From NCBI RefSeq assembly GCF_963678635.1, contig NC_087065.1:66993374-67057373 (forward strand): a stretch of DNA of 64,000 bases, in the 5' to 3' direction. The notes beneath the pieces are model-generated. The model searched no databases, was not told the origin of the DNA, and worked only from the letters and a program-made list of their open reading frames with translations. Below are positions 43,128 to 56,334 of the stretch, in pieces (within the stretch, counting starts at the first letter, position 1; each line of letters starts with the position of its first letter). The stretch is from Symsagittifera roscoffensis. Lineage: Eukaryota > Xenacoelomorpha > Acoela > Convolutidae. The position numbers were made by a program, and so were the translations under genes.

Positions 43128-44937
43128 TTAGTCGTCGGGGAAGAAACCATGGGGGAAGATGTCTTGGATTAGGTCGGAAGTTGTTAGTAATTTTGCTAAG
43201 ATGCGGATGATGTTTTTAGTTTGAAGCAGTGGCCAAAGCAATTGAAGTGCTTTAATGGTTGTTAGTTCTTCAGTGCCAACTGCAAACTCATAAGGTGAGT
43301 TTTGGATGAGATTATATAATTTGTGATTGAATTTAGTGTTGTGGATGAATTCTAATATGGGGATTTCTATAGGTTGAACAAATTCGTGTGGGATAAGGAA
43401 GGGTCTGGATTCTTCTACGTTGAAGGTCTTCGTGATGGGACAAAAAATATACATTTGGGTTATGGGGTCGTAATTTCGAAGAATACCATGAAGGTTAGTA
43501 TCTTTAATGCAATATGTGAAGTTAAGAAAAAATGGTGAAGTATATTTAGAATTAATGAATTGAAAACGGTGGTGTGGTTGTCTTGATGGGGTGTGTAGAT
43601 CAAAGTGATTTTGAATGAAACGATAATATGTATATGTGTGAGTTTGTTTAGTGCGTAACATAATATCGTGTGAGCAGTGCAAATCTCGTTCATGTGGTGC
43701 AAGGAAATGAAAGGTTAGTGAAAATAATTGAAAGCGTTCTTTAAAACTTTCGTAAGCTTGTGTGTCTGTTAGTGCTTCTGAAATGATGTGGTCAAATTTG
43801 CGATCAAAGATATTGAGTGTAATAACATATGGTGTTTTAATGAAGAATTTTTCTGTGATTTGTGGGTTAGCGAAGCGATCATCGTCTAAAAATTGGTCTT
43901 GGTTAGTTCGGATGATGTTATGATCGTAATATTCTAGCATATATTCGTTAGCTCGGGGTGCAGTGTGTGTTTTTAGTGACTTTTTATATCCTATGTAAGT
44001 AAATTGTCTAGGCGTTAGTGGTGTGGTCAGTCGATATAGCATGTCTTTATTTCGTTCTATATCGATGTGAGTATTAGATAAAGGTAGGCAAAGGGGATTA
44101 GTAAAATGATAATATGAGGTCCAAGGAAGGGTAGGCATTAAAACGTGTTCATCTACAAAACTACGTGTGTCGTTAGTGTCGTGAGGGGTGTTCAAAGTAT
44201 ATTGTGGAAATGAGGGTAAGGTGATAGCCAAAAAATTCTTTTGTGTTAGTGTGATTTGGATGATTTATATATTCACGGGCTGTTCCTGGTTTTGTTGGAA
44301 ATGGATGGTTTGGGAATTTTCTCTTGAAAGTGCGATAAGCTCTATTAGTGCTGAGTGAAGATTCAGTAGATGTGGATGATGGTGCTAATGATGCGGTATA
44401 AACTGAGGAGGGTGTAGGGGTAGGTGGGTTAGATGAATCTATGGTGGATGAAATCTGGTTTATAGTGGAGGTATCAAGGTGGAAGGGTTGTTGTTGTAGG
44501 GTAATAAAATTATCTAGTTCTGGGGAGATTTGGGGGGTGTCTGGAGAATTTGATGATTGGTCTGAATGAAGTGAAGAGTAGGTTGGGGTGACTTGGGAAG
44601 CATAGGAGGGTGTAGAAATGGTTGGGACAGGGTTATATGGTGGGATTGGTTGAAAAGGGGGTTTGGAAAAAACTGAGGAATTGGTGTGAAAATTATTGGA
44701 TGGAGATGGTTCAGAGTCGGCAAATTCATCGGGGGTTTCAATATTTGGGTTATTAAGTTGTGAAGCGGAGTATAAAACTGAGATGTGTGAATTAGTATCT
44801 GAACTCATGCCTGATGTTACATTATTGGTGGGGAAATCGGGTGGCGGGAAAGCAAAAAGTGGAATTATTGTAATTGGAGTGGTGAGGTTGGTTGGGTGGG
44901 AATTTGAGCGGTGTAGGGATCCAAGTTGTCGGCTCAT
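43128..44937 (-). pseudogene. ORF Y (copy B), split by one frameshift
   Basis: N-terminal Ser/Pro-rich half is open from 44937 and the C-terminal domain is open from 44231 to 43128. One small indel near 44230 divides them. The domain half is the better conserved part relative to copy A and ends in the same FFPDD. Spacing to the env stop is 6 nt. Confidence 0.75.
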
Positions 44938-44943
44938 CGTGGG

Positions 44944-47538
44944 CTAAAAAAAATTATTATTTTGAGACTGAAAAGCGGTGGTATGGGGTTGTTCTATAAT
45001 TTGTTCATAAGTATTTTCATCTTGTGGGTGGTGTGTCATTATATGTTGGATGGGGCTTTGTGATATGGTTGGTCTAAAATTTTGGTTATGTGTTATTGCT
45101 AAATTTCGAAAATTTCGTGGGACTAGGGATAGTGGATGGTTATGTGGTAGGGGTGGTAACTGTGGTGCTGTAGGCGTTGTGTCTACATTGTTTTGTTCTT
45201 CGTCGTATGTGTTCTGTCTTGTTGCTATTTTTGTGTTGTATTCTTTTATTTGTGCGTCTAGAAGAATTTTGTTTATTGATGAATAAAAAATTCCGAAAAA
45301 TCCTGCAAATAATATGCGTGCTACACTTGCTTGTCTGTTTACTTGTGTGTGTATAGCACATGTGTTGTAGATTCCTTTTAAAAGGGAAAAAAGAAATCCT
45401 AAAAAGTTAAACATTGCGTATAAAATGGTTAATTTTTCTAAGATGTAGTAGGGCCATCCTAGAAAATCAAGAATTTCATTTTTGAGTGTAACAAAGCTAA
45501 AAATATTGATAGGTGATATATCTTGGGGACGGTATTTTTCACCATTTAGATATATATAATCTTTAATGTCTTTAAAATATCCGCTATAGTCTTGTGTATA
45601 GATGTCTGCAAATCCTGCGGTTTCGGCAAGTTTGCGTAAGTTTTGGTCAATTGATTGTTTTTGTATAGTGTCCATTTGTGTTAATAGTTCTTGGAATTGT
45701 TGTGTTCTAATGTGATGTTGAATATCTGATTTTGAATATATTCCAATTGATTGTAAGTCAATATTTGGGTTTTGAGCGATAGTTCTAATACTCTCGGGTG
45801 AAAATTTTTTGAGTGATTGCATCAATGTGGGGTATGGGGTAAGAAGGTAATATTTATCTTCATCAGGGTTTAGTTGTACTACATTGTGGCTATTTTCTGA
45901 TCCACATGGGACTGCGGTATCCCAGAAATAGGTTCTTCTGGAAAGTGTATCAACAAAATGTACTTTATTCTTATAAAAGATGGGAATTCTTTTATAGCAT
46001 CGTTTATCTTCAAAAATGTATAGTGGTGATACTTTTTTGGTACAGGTATAAAACCATAAAATGTTTCCTTCGTAGTCAAAAAAATTTGATCTATTTCCTG
46101 ATAGTAAATATCCTGCGTAGGGTATTTTTAATACTGCTAGTGCAAGTGGATGTAATATTTGTGTTCTTTCTAATTCGCATAATTGGTGAAGTGTTTCTAA
46201 TTCGGAGAGTGACATTTCTTGAAAAATTCGGCTAATCGTGTAGTCTAATTTCATATCTAAGTGAATATCATAGTGGATATTACCGAAATATGTACTATTC
46301 ATTAGTGATAGTTCTTGTAAACGTGTGCTTCGAGCGTCATGGGGCTTTAGATGTCCACCAGGTTGACCTGTATTTTTTTGAAAATTAACTGGTATATATG
46401 ATGTTCCTTCATTTGGAGGATGACCTGTGGCATATGGGTCGATTTTTATTTTTCCAGTGGTCATGTCGAATCCTTTTTCGTATTCAACTAATATTTCGGA
46501 GTATTGTGTTTTGTAAAGTGGGTTTTTTTATTTACATGCAAGTTCTGTTTCTTGATATACTTGAAAACGTGTTAATTTATTTTCTATATTGTGAATGTTT
46601 CTAAAATTAAAACTTAGTTTTCGTGATGGATTTACTTATTCATATGTTATTGATTGTATAAAATATTTTTCGTGAAATTTTATCATACGAGCGTGTATTT
46701 TTGCTACTTGAAATGTTGTACATGTGTCTTCGGGGAACCGTGTTCGTGTTGTAGGGTCACAATAGCCTTGATCGTTTTTACAAGGTAATCTAATTCCTTG
46801 ATAGATCATTGTGTTGTCTGATAAATCGCGTGTGAGTTGTATTTTTTCGAGTTGTATTTTCCAAACGAAAAACATTTTCTCTTGGTATCCTTTATGTTTT
46901 GTGTCTGCTTTGCAGTTTGATGGGTTATTTATACCAATGTGTGGTATCCAGTGTTTATCGTGTATGTCATAGGTTAATCGTCCGTGTGCGCCGTTATATG
47001 GGTATTTTTCATCTAATTTTATAAGTCCTTGATATCTTTCAAGTTCTGCTTGATGTACAGAGTCTGAAAAAACTTGGAAGTATACTAACTTTCTATCTGA
47101 GTTTTTATTTCGTGTGATATTTAGTCTAAGTAACTCGTTTTTACAATCTTCGGGATGTAGGTGTAAAAGTCGTTCGATATTACTTTGGTAGAATGATTCG
47201 TGGTCAAGTCGGTTTTTCTTTCAATTAGAGACTTGTGAACAATGTACTTTCTTCTCAGAGAATGTTGCTGTGAATTTATATCCTATAACTGTTGTTGCTC
47301 GGGCTTTTGAATAAAGTGTTGCTATTACATTTGTTGTTTCTACGGCTTGTGGTTCTGTTTCACATTGTGATACTTGATTTATTGCATATTTGTGTAGTGT
47401 TTTTTGTTCGTTTTCTTCACAATCGTAATGTGTTACTAATAAATCATGGGGTCCTGTGCGGGGGGAAGGGTTGATGTTTTGATTGGAGATTACTAGAAAA
47501 AAGAGTTGGAGAAAAATTAATAATTTTAGAATATACAT
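44944..47538 (-). pseudogene. env: env-like membrane glycoprotein, broken (copy B)
   Basis: Starts at 47538 with the same signal-like MYILK segment, overlapping the ORF X end by 13 bases. Breaks: a TGA near 47221, frameshifts between about 47220 and 46880 and again near 46520-46640, and an 18-base loss near 46740 that removes part of the Trp-Phe-Pro-Glu-Asp-x-Cys neighbourhood. The last 506 codons (46464-44944) are open and hold the cysteine-rich ectodomain, the hydrophobic anchor and the tail with PTAP and PPLP, as in copy A. Confidence 0.75.
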
Positions 47539-48668
47539 GTATATGATAATCCTGAGTATGGGTTATAAATTGTGATGTAACCAATTGTCTTTTTGGTATA
47601 TCTGTCGTATTTATATATTACTTCAGTTGTTATAAATGGTGGTGGTAATGATTGAGCTGTTATGTTTGATGGGTTGAATGGGTAGGGATGTTGAGTAATA
47701 TTGTTCAATTTAACTGTAATTTCAAACTTTAATTGTAGACTATTTTGTTGGAGTAGTTGGATGTTGTGATCACGAAAATCGTCGTGGATGTCTTGTCGAT
47801 ATTGTAGTCTATTGAGTGCCCAGTTGTGAAGGCGATTAGTTTCTAGGTGTTATCCAAATAGTGGTGGGGGTGCTGTAAAGGTATTCCAATCTAGTCTTAA
47901 GGGAATAGTTGTTGATGATTGTTCTCGATATCTTGCGTCGAGGTTATTTGGAAAATTTAAGTTAAAAGGCGTCGGTGAAATTTGACTAATTGATGGTGTT
48001 GATGGTAGTGATAATGTTTCTGGTAGTGATAAGGATGTTGTTGTATCTGAAGAAATATCTATTGGGTCATTGGTTAAGTTTGGTTCACCTTGTGTGAATG
48101 AATGTGTTGTCCAATATGGTAGTCGTGATGTTTGGTTTGGGGGATTAAAGGGATTTTCACGTATTTGTTCAGATGTTGGTGTTGAACCTAAGTAATCTGA
48201 GGGTAGGCTTGAGGTGCTACGTTGTGAAAGAAGCGTAGGGGTTTCTGGTAATATACCAATGGGGTTTTCTGGAGTATTTTGTGATGGAGATTGAGGTATA
48301 TCAAAATGAACTCGGGGAGTTTGAAGATTTCTATTTCGTCGAGGATGTATATTTTGTCTATTTATTTCGGTTGTGTTTTGGTTTTGACTAAGGATGTCGT
48401 ATTCTACTTAGTTCTGGTGGTAGTGTTGGGTATACGTTATATGTTGGTTCACTTAAAGGTGCTTGCCGTTGAACGGGTTCTAGGGGTTCAGATAAGCGTG
48501 CGTGTCGTTCTTCAAAAGTATATGGGTTATCTTGAAAGGAAATTCGTGTAGATGTTTGGGGATTTTGGGTAGTTGAAGGTGTTGTTGGGTTATCTTGGGA
48601 TGATGTCGGTGAAGACTGGCTTTGTGACTGTTGGTGAGCAATTTTTGATAGTTTTTTGGTCTATTCTT
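47526..48668 (-). pseudogene. ORF X (copy B), broken
   Basis: Same conserved frame as in copy A: a Gln/Ser/Pro-rich start (SQDNPTTPSTTQNPQTS), FEERHARLSEPLEP in the middle, and SYTCIF at the end overlapping env. Stops near 48411 and at 47848-47850 interrupt it; one was CAA in copy A. No ATG is found at its start; here the upstream membrane ORF is in another frame. Confidence 0.6.
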
Positions 48669-48857
48669 TTAGTGAAAAAGTTTATGTTTATTATAGTATT
48701 CTTCTAAAAAAAGAATTAGGAGGATTGTTGCTAGGGCGAATGTGATGATTGCTTTCTTTATACATTTGCATATTGTCAAAATGAGGGATGATAGAAATGT
48801 TATGAAAATTACAAATAGTAAAAAAATATCAGTTCTACTGAAAATGGTTCGTATCAT
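48669..48857 (-). CDS. Small membrane ORF 2, 62 residues (copy B)
   Basis: Open; differs from the copy A version only in the last dozen residues (EEYYNKHKLFH against EEQYNKHKFFH). Two membrane segments. Conservation in otherwise decayed copies suggests a real gene of the ancestral element. Confidence 0.6.
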   Translation of the reverse strand: MIRTIFSRTDIFLLFVIFITFLSSLILTICKCIKKAIITFALATILLILFLEEYYNKHKLFH

Positions 48858-48868
48858 TTAGACAAGTT

Positions 48869-49084
48869 TTATGAATCGTACCTGTGGATATAATCAAGGG
48901 CTTTTGAAACTTGGAGGAATAGTTCAAATATGGAATAGAAAATTAAAAAAATATTGCAAAAAATGATTAAGATTATTACAAAAGATTCAAAGATATCAAA
49001 AAGAAATATTATGAAAGTTTTAAATATCGTAAAAAATTGTTTGAGATTTGTTAGAATTATGTTGACTGATTGAGAGAAGAGCAT
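48869..49084 (-). CDS. Small membrane ORF 1, 71 residues (copy B)
   Basis: Hydrophobic throughout, same MLFS start and FDIFESFVIILIIFCNIF core as copy A. Here it ends 11 bases before the next ORF, instead of overlapping it. Confidence 0.5.
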   Translation of the reverse strand: MLFSQSVNIILTNLKQFFTIFKTFIIFLFDIFESFVIILIIFCNIFLIFYSIFELFLQVSKALDYIHRYDS

Positions 49085-49656
49085 TTAAGAAATGACTTCT
49101 TAATCGAATATTTTTTGTTGTTTGAGGCAATTTTCAAGTGTGGTCGGATTATTTATTGGTTTTTTGACAAGTGGGTTGAGTTTTGTGAAAAATTGTTGGG
49201 GGCAATTTTTATGGTGATAGGGAGGTCGTCTTTTTCTTTATTTTTATTTGTCAAATGATCCGGGGTATGGTGAGATTTTTGTACTTTAGGCTAATTAAAA
49301 TGTTCGTTCTGTTACTTTAGGCTAAGTTAACAGATTTGTTTGGGGGGTATTTGAGGTCTGAGTTGGGGAAATATTGTTGATCTTTGGGTTATTAGATAAG
49401 GGAGGGTTATGATATTATGGTGATATTTATTTTAGTTGTCAAGTTGGAGTGGTTTGCTTATTTTTGACCTGGAGGTCGTAAAGTTATAGTTATAGATATG
49501 CCTGGAGTTTTATATGGTTCGTCTAGTTGATCTGAGTTTAAGTTAGAGAAGGTGACGGATTGGATGAATCCTATTGGCTCAATTTTGAACTAGAATCATT
49601 GCGTGTTTGTCAGCATGTTATTTTGAAAAATGAAAATTCAAAATGTTTCAGAGGTT
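49085..49656 (-). other. Spacer between pol and env-side genes (copy B)
   Basis: No ORF. Keeps the duplicated TACTTTAGGCTA motif (49282-49293 and 49313-49324). Confidence 0.5.
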
Positions 49657-51414
49657 TCAAGACTGTGAAATATAAAAATAAAGCTGTTTTTGAAATTCGA
49701 CTTTCTTTAATATTTTAGATTGTGGGATGAATATTTTATAATTTTTACGTGGTTGATTTCTAAGTCGTGATGACTCTCTATGTTCTGATTTGTCGATTTG
49801 CTCTTGGGGTATTATTTGTTCTGTCATTTTTCTATTTTTTCTTTCTTTTTGAGATGTATTTTGATCTGGCTTTTTTGTAATGTTTTTTGTTGTAATTGAT
49901 TTTGTACTTTGTTTTTCGAGGTGATTGTCATTTTGTTCCTTTGTTGTTTTTTCCATATGTGGGTTATTTTGAATAACTTTTAAACCTGTAAAAGAATATA
50001 ATTGAGTTAGTTCGCGTAGTGCGTATTCTTTTGGGTAATAAGGTAATAGGTTATTTCGATGTTGAACAATTTCTTTTTGGTCTGAGTCGGTGATTTTATA
50101 TGTGACATCAGTGGGTTTTGCAATTATTTGGTATGGTCCTTTACGAAGGGGTTGTAATTTTTTAGAAATTCCTTTTTGAGTGTTAAAATTGGGTATTAAA
50201 ACAAATGTTCCAATTTTCAAATCAGAGGCTGGTGTAAAGCGTGAGTTTATTTGTTCATTAATGTTTTGCCTTTGTAACAACTTTTTTGTTACTTTTTGGT
50301 AAATTTCATTGTGTTTTTTATCTCTGTTTAAAATCCATTCGGTGTGTGTACCGGAGGCTAATTTAAGAATTTGTGGGTGATGAAAATGATCTTCATCGTG
50401 TGTATGTAAAGGTAGGTTATAACAAATTGAGTCTTTGTTTGGTTGACAATAATTTTGTGCATTTTTATGAGAGTTTGCTGTAAACATTATTGGTTTGCGT
50501 GGCTTTTGGTTAAAAACCATTTCATATGGTGACATTCCTAGAGTTGTCGTGATTTGTGAATTATATGCTAAGGGAAATACTTTTACATCTGCTGACCATT
50601 CGGTGTATCTTGTATCATTTCCATTGATGATACATCTAAGATATTCTTGTAATGAACGGTTCATACCTTCGACTAAGCCGTTTGTCCAAGGTGCGTGAGA
50701 TGTACGTGGTTTGTGTTTGATGTTATATAAATGACATAGTGTGATGATTTCATTATTTATGAATTCTGTACCGTTGTCTGTAACTAAAACTTCTGGTAGT
50801 CCAAATTTGGCTATCCAGTGTTCATAAAGCGTTGTGTAAGCGTAATAAGCGTTACAATGTGGTACTGGGTTAAGTGCTACATAATGTGTAAATGCGTCAA
50901 CAATTACCATAATGTAGGAGTTTCCTTCAGATGAGGGTGAAATTGGTCCTTTTGTATCAAATGAGATACGGTGGTTAAAGTACAAACTATGTCCTTTAAA
51001 ATCTTGTTTTTGTGCTATTTGTTTTTGATTTGGATAAGGTTTATTTAGTTGACATACTATACAATCATTGCATAGTACTTTTATCCAAATTGGTGCATTT
51101 GGCAAATAAAAATTTTGTATGAAATTTGAATATGTTTTTTCTGATCCAGAGTGTCCTTTAATATTTTGTGTATGTGAAATATTAAAAGCTATGAGAATCA
51201 TACTTAAAGGGAGACAGGGAACTGTAGATTCATTTAATTTATATTCTAAAAGGTCTGTATTTTCGTTAATTGTTGTATTATTAAAATTTCGAAAGTATCG
51301 GAGGAGTGTTTTGTTTCCTAAAATAGTTGTATCTGCCTTGACGGGTTTAGTTTTATATTTGTGCCATGATTTTAGTTGTCTAATTACTGGGTCAAGATTT
51401 TGATATTGTTTCAA
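49657..51414 (-). pseudogene. Integrase region of pol (copy B)
   Basis: 585 open codons, the most complete integrase in the window. HHCC module at His81, His88, Cys118, Cys121; DDE core at Asp153, Asp213 and Glu249; GPY-type module near residue 430; basic C-terminal tail. It is separated from RNase H only by a two-base insertion near 51490 not present in copy A, so the ancestral frame was continuous. Listed as pseudogene because it is part of a broken polyprotein. Confidence 0.88.
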
Positions 51415-51464
51415 GGTTGGAATTGTAATTGTTTCTGTTGGAGGGAGAAAAATGTTTTCAATTT

Positions 51465-52271
51465 CTAATTTAGATAAGGGTATTGTATCAAGTTTGGGTC
51501 ATGGAGGTCAAAAACTTGATTTATTGTGTATTTTGAATCGTTTGTTTGTGGTCCTGATAGATTTATTTTATCAGTTAAATTTTCTTTTTCAATTAGTGGA
51601 AAAAGGTCTTTTTTAGGCGGGTGTTGTTTTATTCTTTTTTGTTGGGTGTTATTTTTTATCCATTGTGAATATGGAATTGGTTTAAAAGTTGATGTTCCAA
51701 GTAGATCAACTTCATAGTGGTTATTTTGGCAATCTAAGTAAAGTGGGAAATGTTGTAAACTATTTATCTGTGATTGTTCAACGTCAGTTTTTACTGCATA
51801 TTTGCATTCCAATCGGGGTGATGTTTCGTTTTCTGCCAGGTAGTTTTTTATATTTTTGGGTATTTCAACTGTAGTTTTACGTGTAAGTAATTCAGGTGGT
51901 GTATTTCGACTTAAAGTGTCTGGTAATGCAAGATTTTTTCCTGCGGTCCAAACTATATGTAAGTTTGGGAATTTCATTAAAATTAGTTGAAATCTATAAA
52001 CTCGGTGGTTTGGATTAGACTTTTGTGTAAAGAGAAAGATGATTGGTTTATGGTCTGTGAATAGAACTGTTGGATGTTTTGATCCAAGTATCAGAAATTC
52101 ATATTCTGTTAGTGTATATATTATGGCTGTACATTCTCTCATTAGAGTTGAGAGTCGTAAATCTGCTTGAGTGAATAATCGAGAATTTGCTGATATAAGG
52201 TTCATTTTATTTGTACCATTATGTGATTGTAATGATGCTGCGCCGATGCCAAAGTTCGAAGCATCGCACAT
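51465..52271 (-). pseudogene. RNase H region of pol (copy B)
   Basis: 268 open codons. Catalytic Asp3, Glu46 and Asp73 are in CDASNFGIGA, MRECTAI and FTDHKP. DTLSR closes the domain, as in gypsy-type RNase H. The rest is the connection to integrase, rich in Pro, Gln and Lys. Confidence 0.85.
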
Positions 52272-52411
52272 TGCATAGAATGGTTGATTTGGATCTGGAA
52301 TTGTATTTGAAATTTGTTCAGTTAAGAGTTTTTTGATTTCTTCAAATCGTGCTTGATGTTCTGTATTCCATTCAAAATTATTTTGTTGTCTAAGTATATT
52401 ATAGAATGGTC

Positions 52412-53344
52412 TTAGGTATATTGCATTTTATAAACATATTTGCTTAAAAAGTTTAACATTCCAAGGAATTCTTGGATTTTCTTTTTATTTGTTGGTGGTT
52501 GGAGTTTCTGAATAGCATCAATGCGTGATTTTAATGGAGTGATTGTTTTTCTTTCTATATTATGTCCTAAGAATTTAACTCTTGTCAAAAAGAAGTGTGA
52601 TTTATCGGGGGCGGCCTTCAGATTTTTGTTCTGAAGTATTTTGTGATAATGTTCTAAAACATTGAACATTTCTTCTTTAGTCTGTGATTGCATAAAAACA
52701 TCGTCTAAATAGGTGATTGCGTTTTTCTTGAGTCTTAGTGGTCTAAAAATTTTGCTCATAAAAGCTGAAAATGCTGCTGGTCCTATGGATATTCCATAGA
52801 ATAGGCGGTTGAATTCATACTGTTGGTTTCCAATAACAAATTGTGTTAAACGTCGCGATTGTTCATCTAATGGCATTTGATTGTATGCACTATTCATATC
52901 TGCGGTTGTAAAGTATTTTCCGTTTATTTTTGTTAGAATAACTTGTATTGGTTCAATAGGCCAATAGCACTTTGATTCGTCTATGAGTGAGTTGAAGTAT
53001 CTAGCGTCGAGAACGATTTTTAATGATTCTCCTTTGGCTAGGATGATAACAGGGTTGATAAATGTTTTACCTTTTGGTTGTTCTTCTTTATTTACTGGTG
53101 ATATAATGTTGTATTGTTCTAAAATGTCGAGTAATCTGTTCACTTTATCGTGTAAGTGAATTGGTACTTTACTTGCTCTTTGTTTTTTGAAAACTGCGTC
53201 TGGTTTTAATGGGAGATGTAGTGATGAGCTGATTTTGCCAACATCAAATTTGGATGTTGCATAGACTGATGAACATTTTATTAGCTGTTTGGCTAATTTA
53301 TCAAATTCGTCTTGTATTATTTGTGAATGTTGGAAGTTAAACAT
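52412..53344 (-). pseudogene. Reverse transcriptase region of pol (copy B)
   Basis: 310 open codons with all Ty3/gypsy RT blocks: PVIILAKG, LDARYFNS, TTADMNSAYNQ with the first catalytic Asp (149), LFYGISIGPAAFS, YLDD at 212-215, and FLGHNIERKTITP. The frame ends at 52412 through a one-base loss just after KYVYKM. Copies DNA from the element RNA. Confidence 0.9.
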
Positions 53345-53874
53345 TGTTAAAAATTTCTGTTGATTCTCTGTGCAGTTACTTATGTTGAATGTAGGTTTGA
53401 AATATGGGGTTTTTGTGAAATAATCTGTATTTCTCTTTTCATTACTTATTATATTATTTATTGATAATTCTTCATTAAGAATTGTGGATTGACAAATATC
53501 TAATAATTGGAGTATATTATTTACGCGATATGCTTTTTCGTGTATTGGTGATATTGTAGCGTTGGTTTCGCAGTAGCCTAAAAGTCCTAAAGGTAATGTT
53601 ACTTGGTAAGGTGTATTGTCGTATACATGTAAAGAAATAATTCTGAATTCGAATTTTTCAAATATTTTATTGATGAGATTGTGATTTTGAAAAATTTATG
53701 GATTAGGTTTGAATTCAAAATCTGACATATAAAATTGTTGTTTGTTTTGTTTTTTATCTTATTGGTGAACTTGTTTTATTGAAAAATTGTATATGTTTCC
53801 TGATAGTGGTTTCAAGTGTTTTCTTTGTTGGTTATTTATTGGATAAAATTTTGAAAAGAATGGTGGTTGCTTAT
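53345..53874 (-). pseudogene. Protease-RT linker (copy B)
   Basis: No long frame here because of a one-base loss near 53885 and another indel near 53680. The sequence matches the linker frame of copy A (13903-13472) and reads directly into RT, so it is part of the polyprotein. Confidence 0.6.
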
Positions 53875-54558
53875 TTAATCTTTGAAAAATGTTAGGGATG
53901 TGTCTTTTGTTTTTGTATATTTATCTTTGATTAGTATTTTACTGTTCAAGATGTTGATTGTTGGTATATATTTAGAGATAAATGGTATTCCAATGATATT
54001 GTGTTTAATATCAGTGATATGGAATATTTGTTTAAATGGTTTATTTAAAATTTTATTTTGTTCTATTGTTCTTGTGGGGAGAAGAATTAATTGAATTTTT
54101 CCGTAGTTTACCAATGTTGATCCTTGTGCTGTTGCTAGCTTACTGGAGGTTTCAAGAGGTGTTAGCTTTGGGTGTAAGGTTTTTATTTCATTCCATGTGG
54201 GAATGTTTATTATATTTGATTCTGCTCCTGAATCAATTAGAAAGTCAATTTCAAGATCTGGTGGTTGAAATTCTTTGTTTCTTGGACTTTCTAAAAGAAA
54301 TGGTATTGCCCAAATTTTTTCTTTAGGTTGTTCTTTTTGTATATTTTGATAGATGTGGTTTGTATTCAAGCATTTTGTTTTGTCATTTTCAATGGATTGA
54401 TTTGTAATGTTGATTTCGTTAGTTTCTTGCGTCGTTTGTGTGGAATGGATGGGTTCAATATAATAATTGCGAAGGAGTTCTGATTGATTTTCATATATGT
54501 GTGATAAAAAAGGTTGTTCATATATAATAGGTTCATAGTCATTTTCGACTGCTATCAT
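53875..54558 (-). pseudogene. Protease region of pol (copy B)
   Basis: 227 open codons in the same frame as the capsid. FLIDSGAES at residues 106-114 carries the catalytic Asp (109; codons at 54234-54223), and IIGIPFI stands where the family's second conserved block lies. Cuts the polyprotein during particle maturation. Confidence 0.85.
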
Positions 54559-54903
54559 ATTGATGGAGAGAGTGTTTTCTGTATCACTTTCTGAGTCTGA
54601 TGATCCACAGTTTATTTGATTGAGATTTACTGTGTCATCAATACCTGGGGGGTCTGATGTTGTTTCTGGATTTGATTGTACTTGATTAATATGTCTTTGA
54701 TATTTAGGTGTACTACTTCTGTGGCGATTATTAGAATTATTATAATGATTAATATTCCTGTGTGGTGATTGGGAATAATTTCTATAACGATTATTATAAC
54801 TTGAATGTCGATTTTGTGAATTATTTCGTGATCTATTTTGATAATTACCGTTTGATCTAATATATGAGTTATTTCTTGATCGATTGTTTGGGTAATACTG
54901 ATT
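54559..54903 (-). pseudogene. Asn/Arg/Ser-rich linker, second half (copy B)
   Basis: Continues the capsid frame after a TGA at 54904 that was CGA in copy A. Low-complexity Asn/Arg/Ser/Tyr repeats, then an acidic region before the protease. Confidence 0.6.
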
Positions 54904-56088
54904 TCAGTTGTATGAATAGCTTCTATTTCGATTATTGGAATAGTTTCTATTCCTATTATATGATGAGTTTCGTGACTGATTGTTTGGATAGTATTTATTC
55001 CTTGATTGGGAGTTAGATCTAGAAACAAATTGTGTTGTGTTTGAATTAGATCTGGAGTAGTTATTTCGACTATTTGGTCTATTGTAGTGATTTTGTGACG
55101 AATTTTGTGTATGTCTTCGTTCTGGCGATCTTCCTCTATAACTTGAGTTATGTGGTGATTGAGTTCTTATATAGTTTGTATTGTTCGGGAGTGGTTTTCC
55201 TGAACTGTTGTTGCTGTATACATTTTTGTTCGGTAAATTTTGATCTTTCTTCATGTATTGATAGAATGATTTATTTGGTTCTTTATATTTTTGAGGTTTG
55301 TTTTGATTGTCTTGCTGTTTTTGTCTACATTCAGAAATACTATGTCCGTATTGTCGGCAATAATTACACCATTTTTTGAAAGATGGTTTGCCTTTAAAGT
55401 TTGTATGTTTTTCATAAATATTGAGTATTTCAGTGATTTTTTCAACGAGGTCTGTATCTGATTCCTGTATATTGTTGATATTTGTGGGATTTGTTTCAAT
55501 TCGGTTAACATATTGTAATTTCAGATTTTCTGTTTCTTCAAGTTCCATTGTGATTTCTGCTTGTTCTAGTTTGTCTACTAGTTTTCGAAAATCTAAAACG
55601 GGTTCTCGAATTGAGGAAGAATGGGATGCTCTCTTTTTTATTGCTATTTTCCTTAATTGCGGTGTTAAGGTCATCATTAAGATTTCTGTCATTTTTGTAT
55701 TTTTATAGTCGTGTGTATTTAATGAATATGCTTTTCGAACTAGTGTTTCGATGCGTACTGCTAATTGCTTGATGGTTTCTTTTGGTAATCTGCGAATTTC
55801 ATTACATAAAACACTTTGTTGTTGTTTGTTTTTTTCGGAGTCAAACATTTTTGAAAATTCTTGTGTAAACCTTTTCCAATTTGATTTTATTTCTATAGGC
55901 AATACTGAAAACCATTTTTGGGCTGCGCCGTCTAAGGTTGTCTGTATCAACGCTGTGCGTCGATGTAACCAGTTTTGATGTAGTGGCGTATTAATTGGTT
56001 CAGGTCCTATATTTAAAATCAAATTTGCTGTTACTGCATTTAAATAATCTTCTACAGAATATTCAGAGTCTGTTCCTGTGAATACCAT
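54904..56088 (-). pseudogene. Gag capsid and nucleocapsid (copy B)
   Basis: 394 open codons: capsid (residues 1-190), one CCHC zinc knuckle at 241-254 (CNYCRQYGHSISEC), then Asn/Arg/Ser-rich repeats. It was entered from 56101 across a TAA that is TCA in copy A. Fold and knuckle fit Ty3/gypsy Gag. Confidence 0.85.
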
Positions 56089-56100
56089 TAAAGGTTTGTT

Positions 56101-56334
56101 TTATGTTATTGATGATCCACCCATAAGGTATAGATTTATTGTCATTTGTAATGATTCTGCTGCATTTGGCATTTGGGAAAAATTTGAAAGTTGATTTTTT
56201 GTTATTTCGTGTTGTTGAAGATAATATGGAAGTGGTATTTCATTTTGCATTTGTGTTGGTTGATACGAGTGTGTAATCATTGGGTTTTGTTGCTGAATTG
56301 ATTGAAAAGATTGTGTATTAATTGGGTCTTGCAT
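56101..56334 (-). pseudogene. Gag segment before the capsid (copy B)
   Basis: Gln/Pro/Met-rich stretch (MQNEIPLPYYLQQHE, MPNAAESLQMT) leading into the capsid in the same frame. A small indel near 56350 separates it from the N-terminal part. Confidence 0.7.
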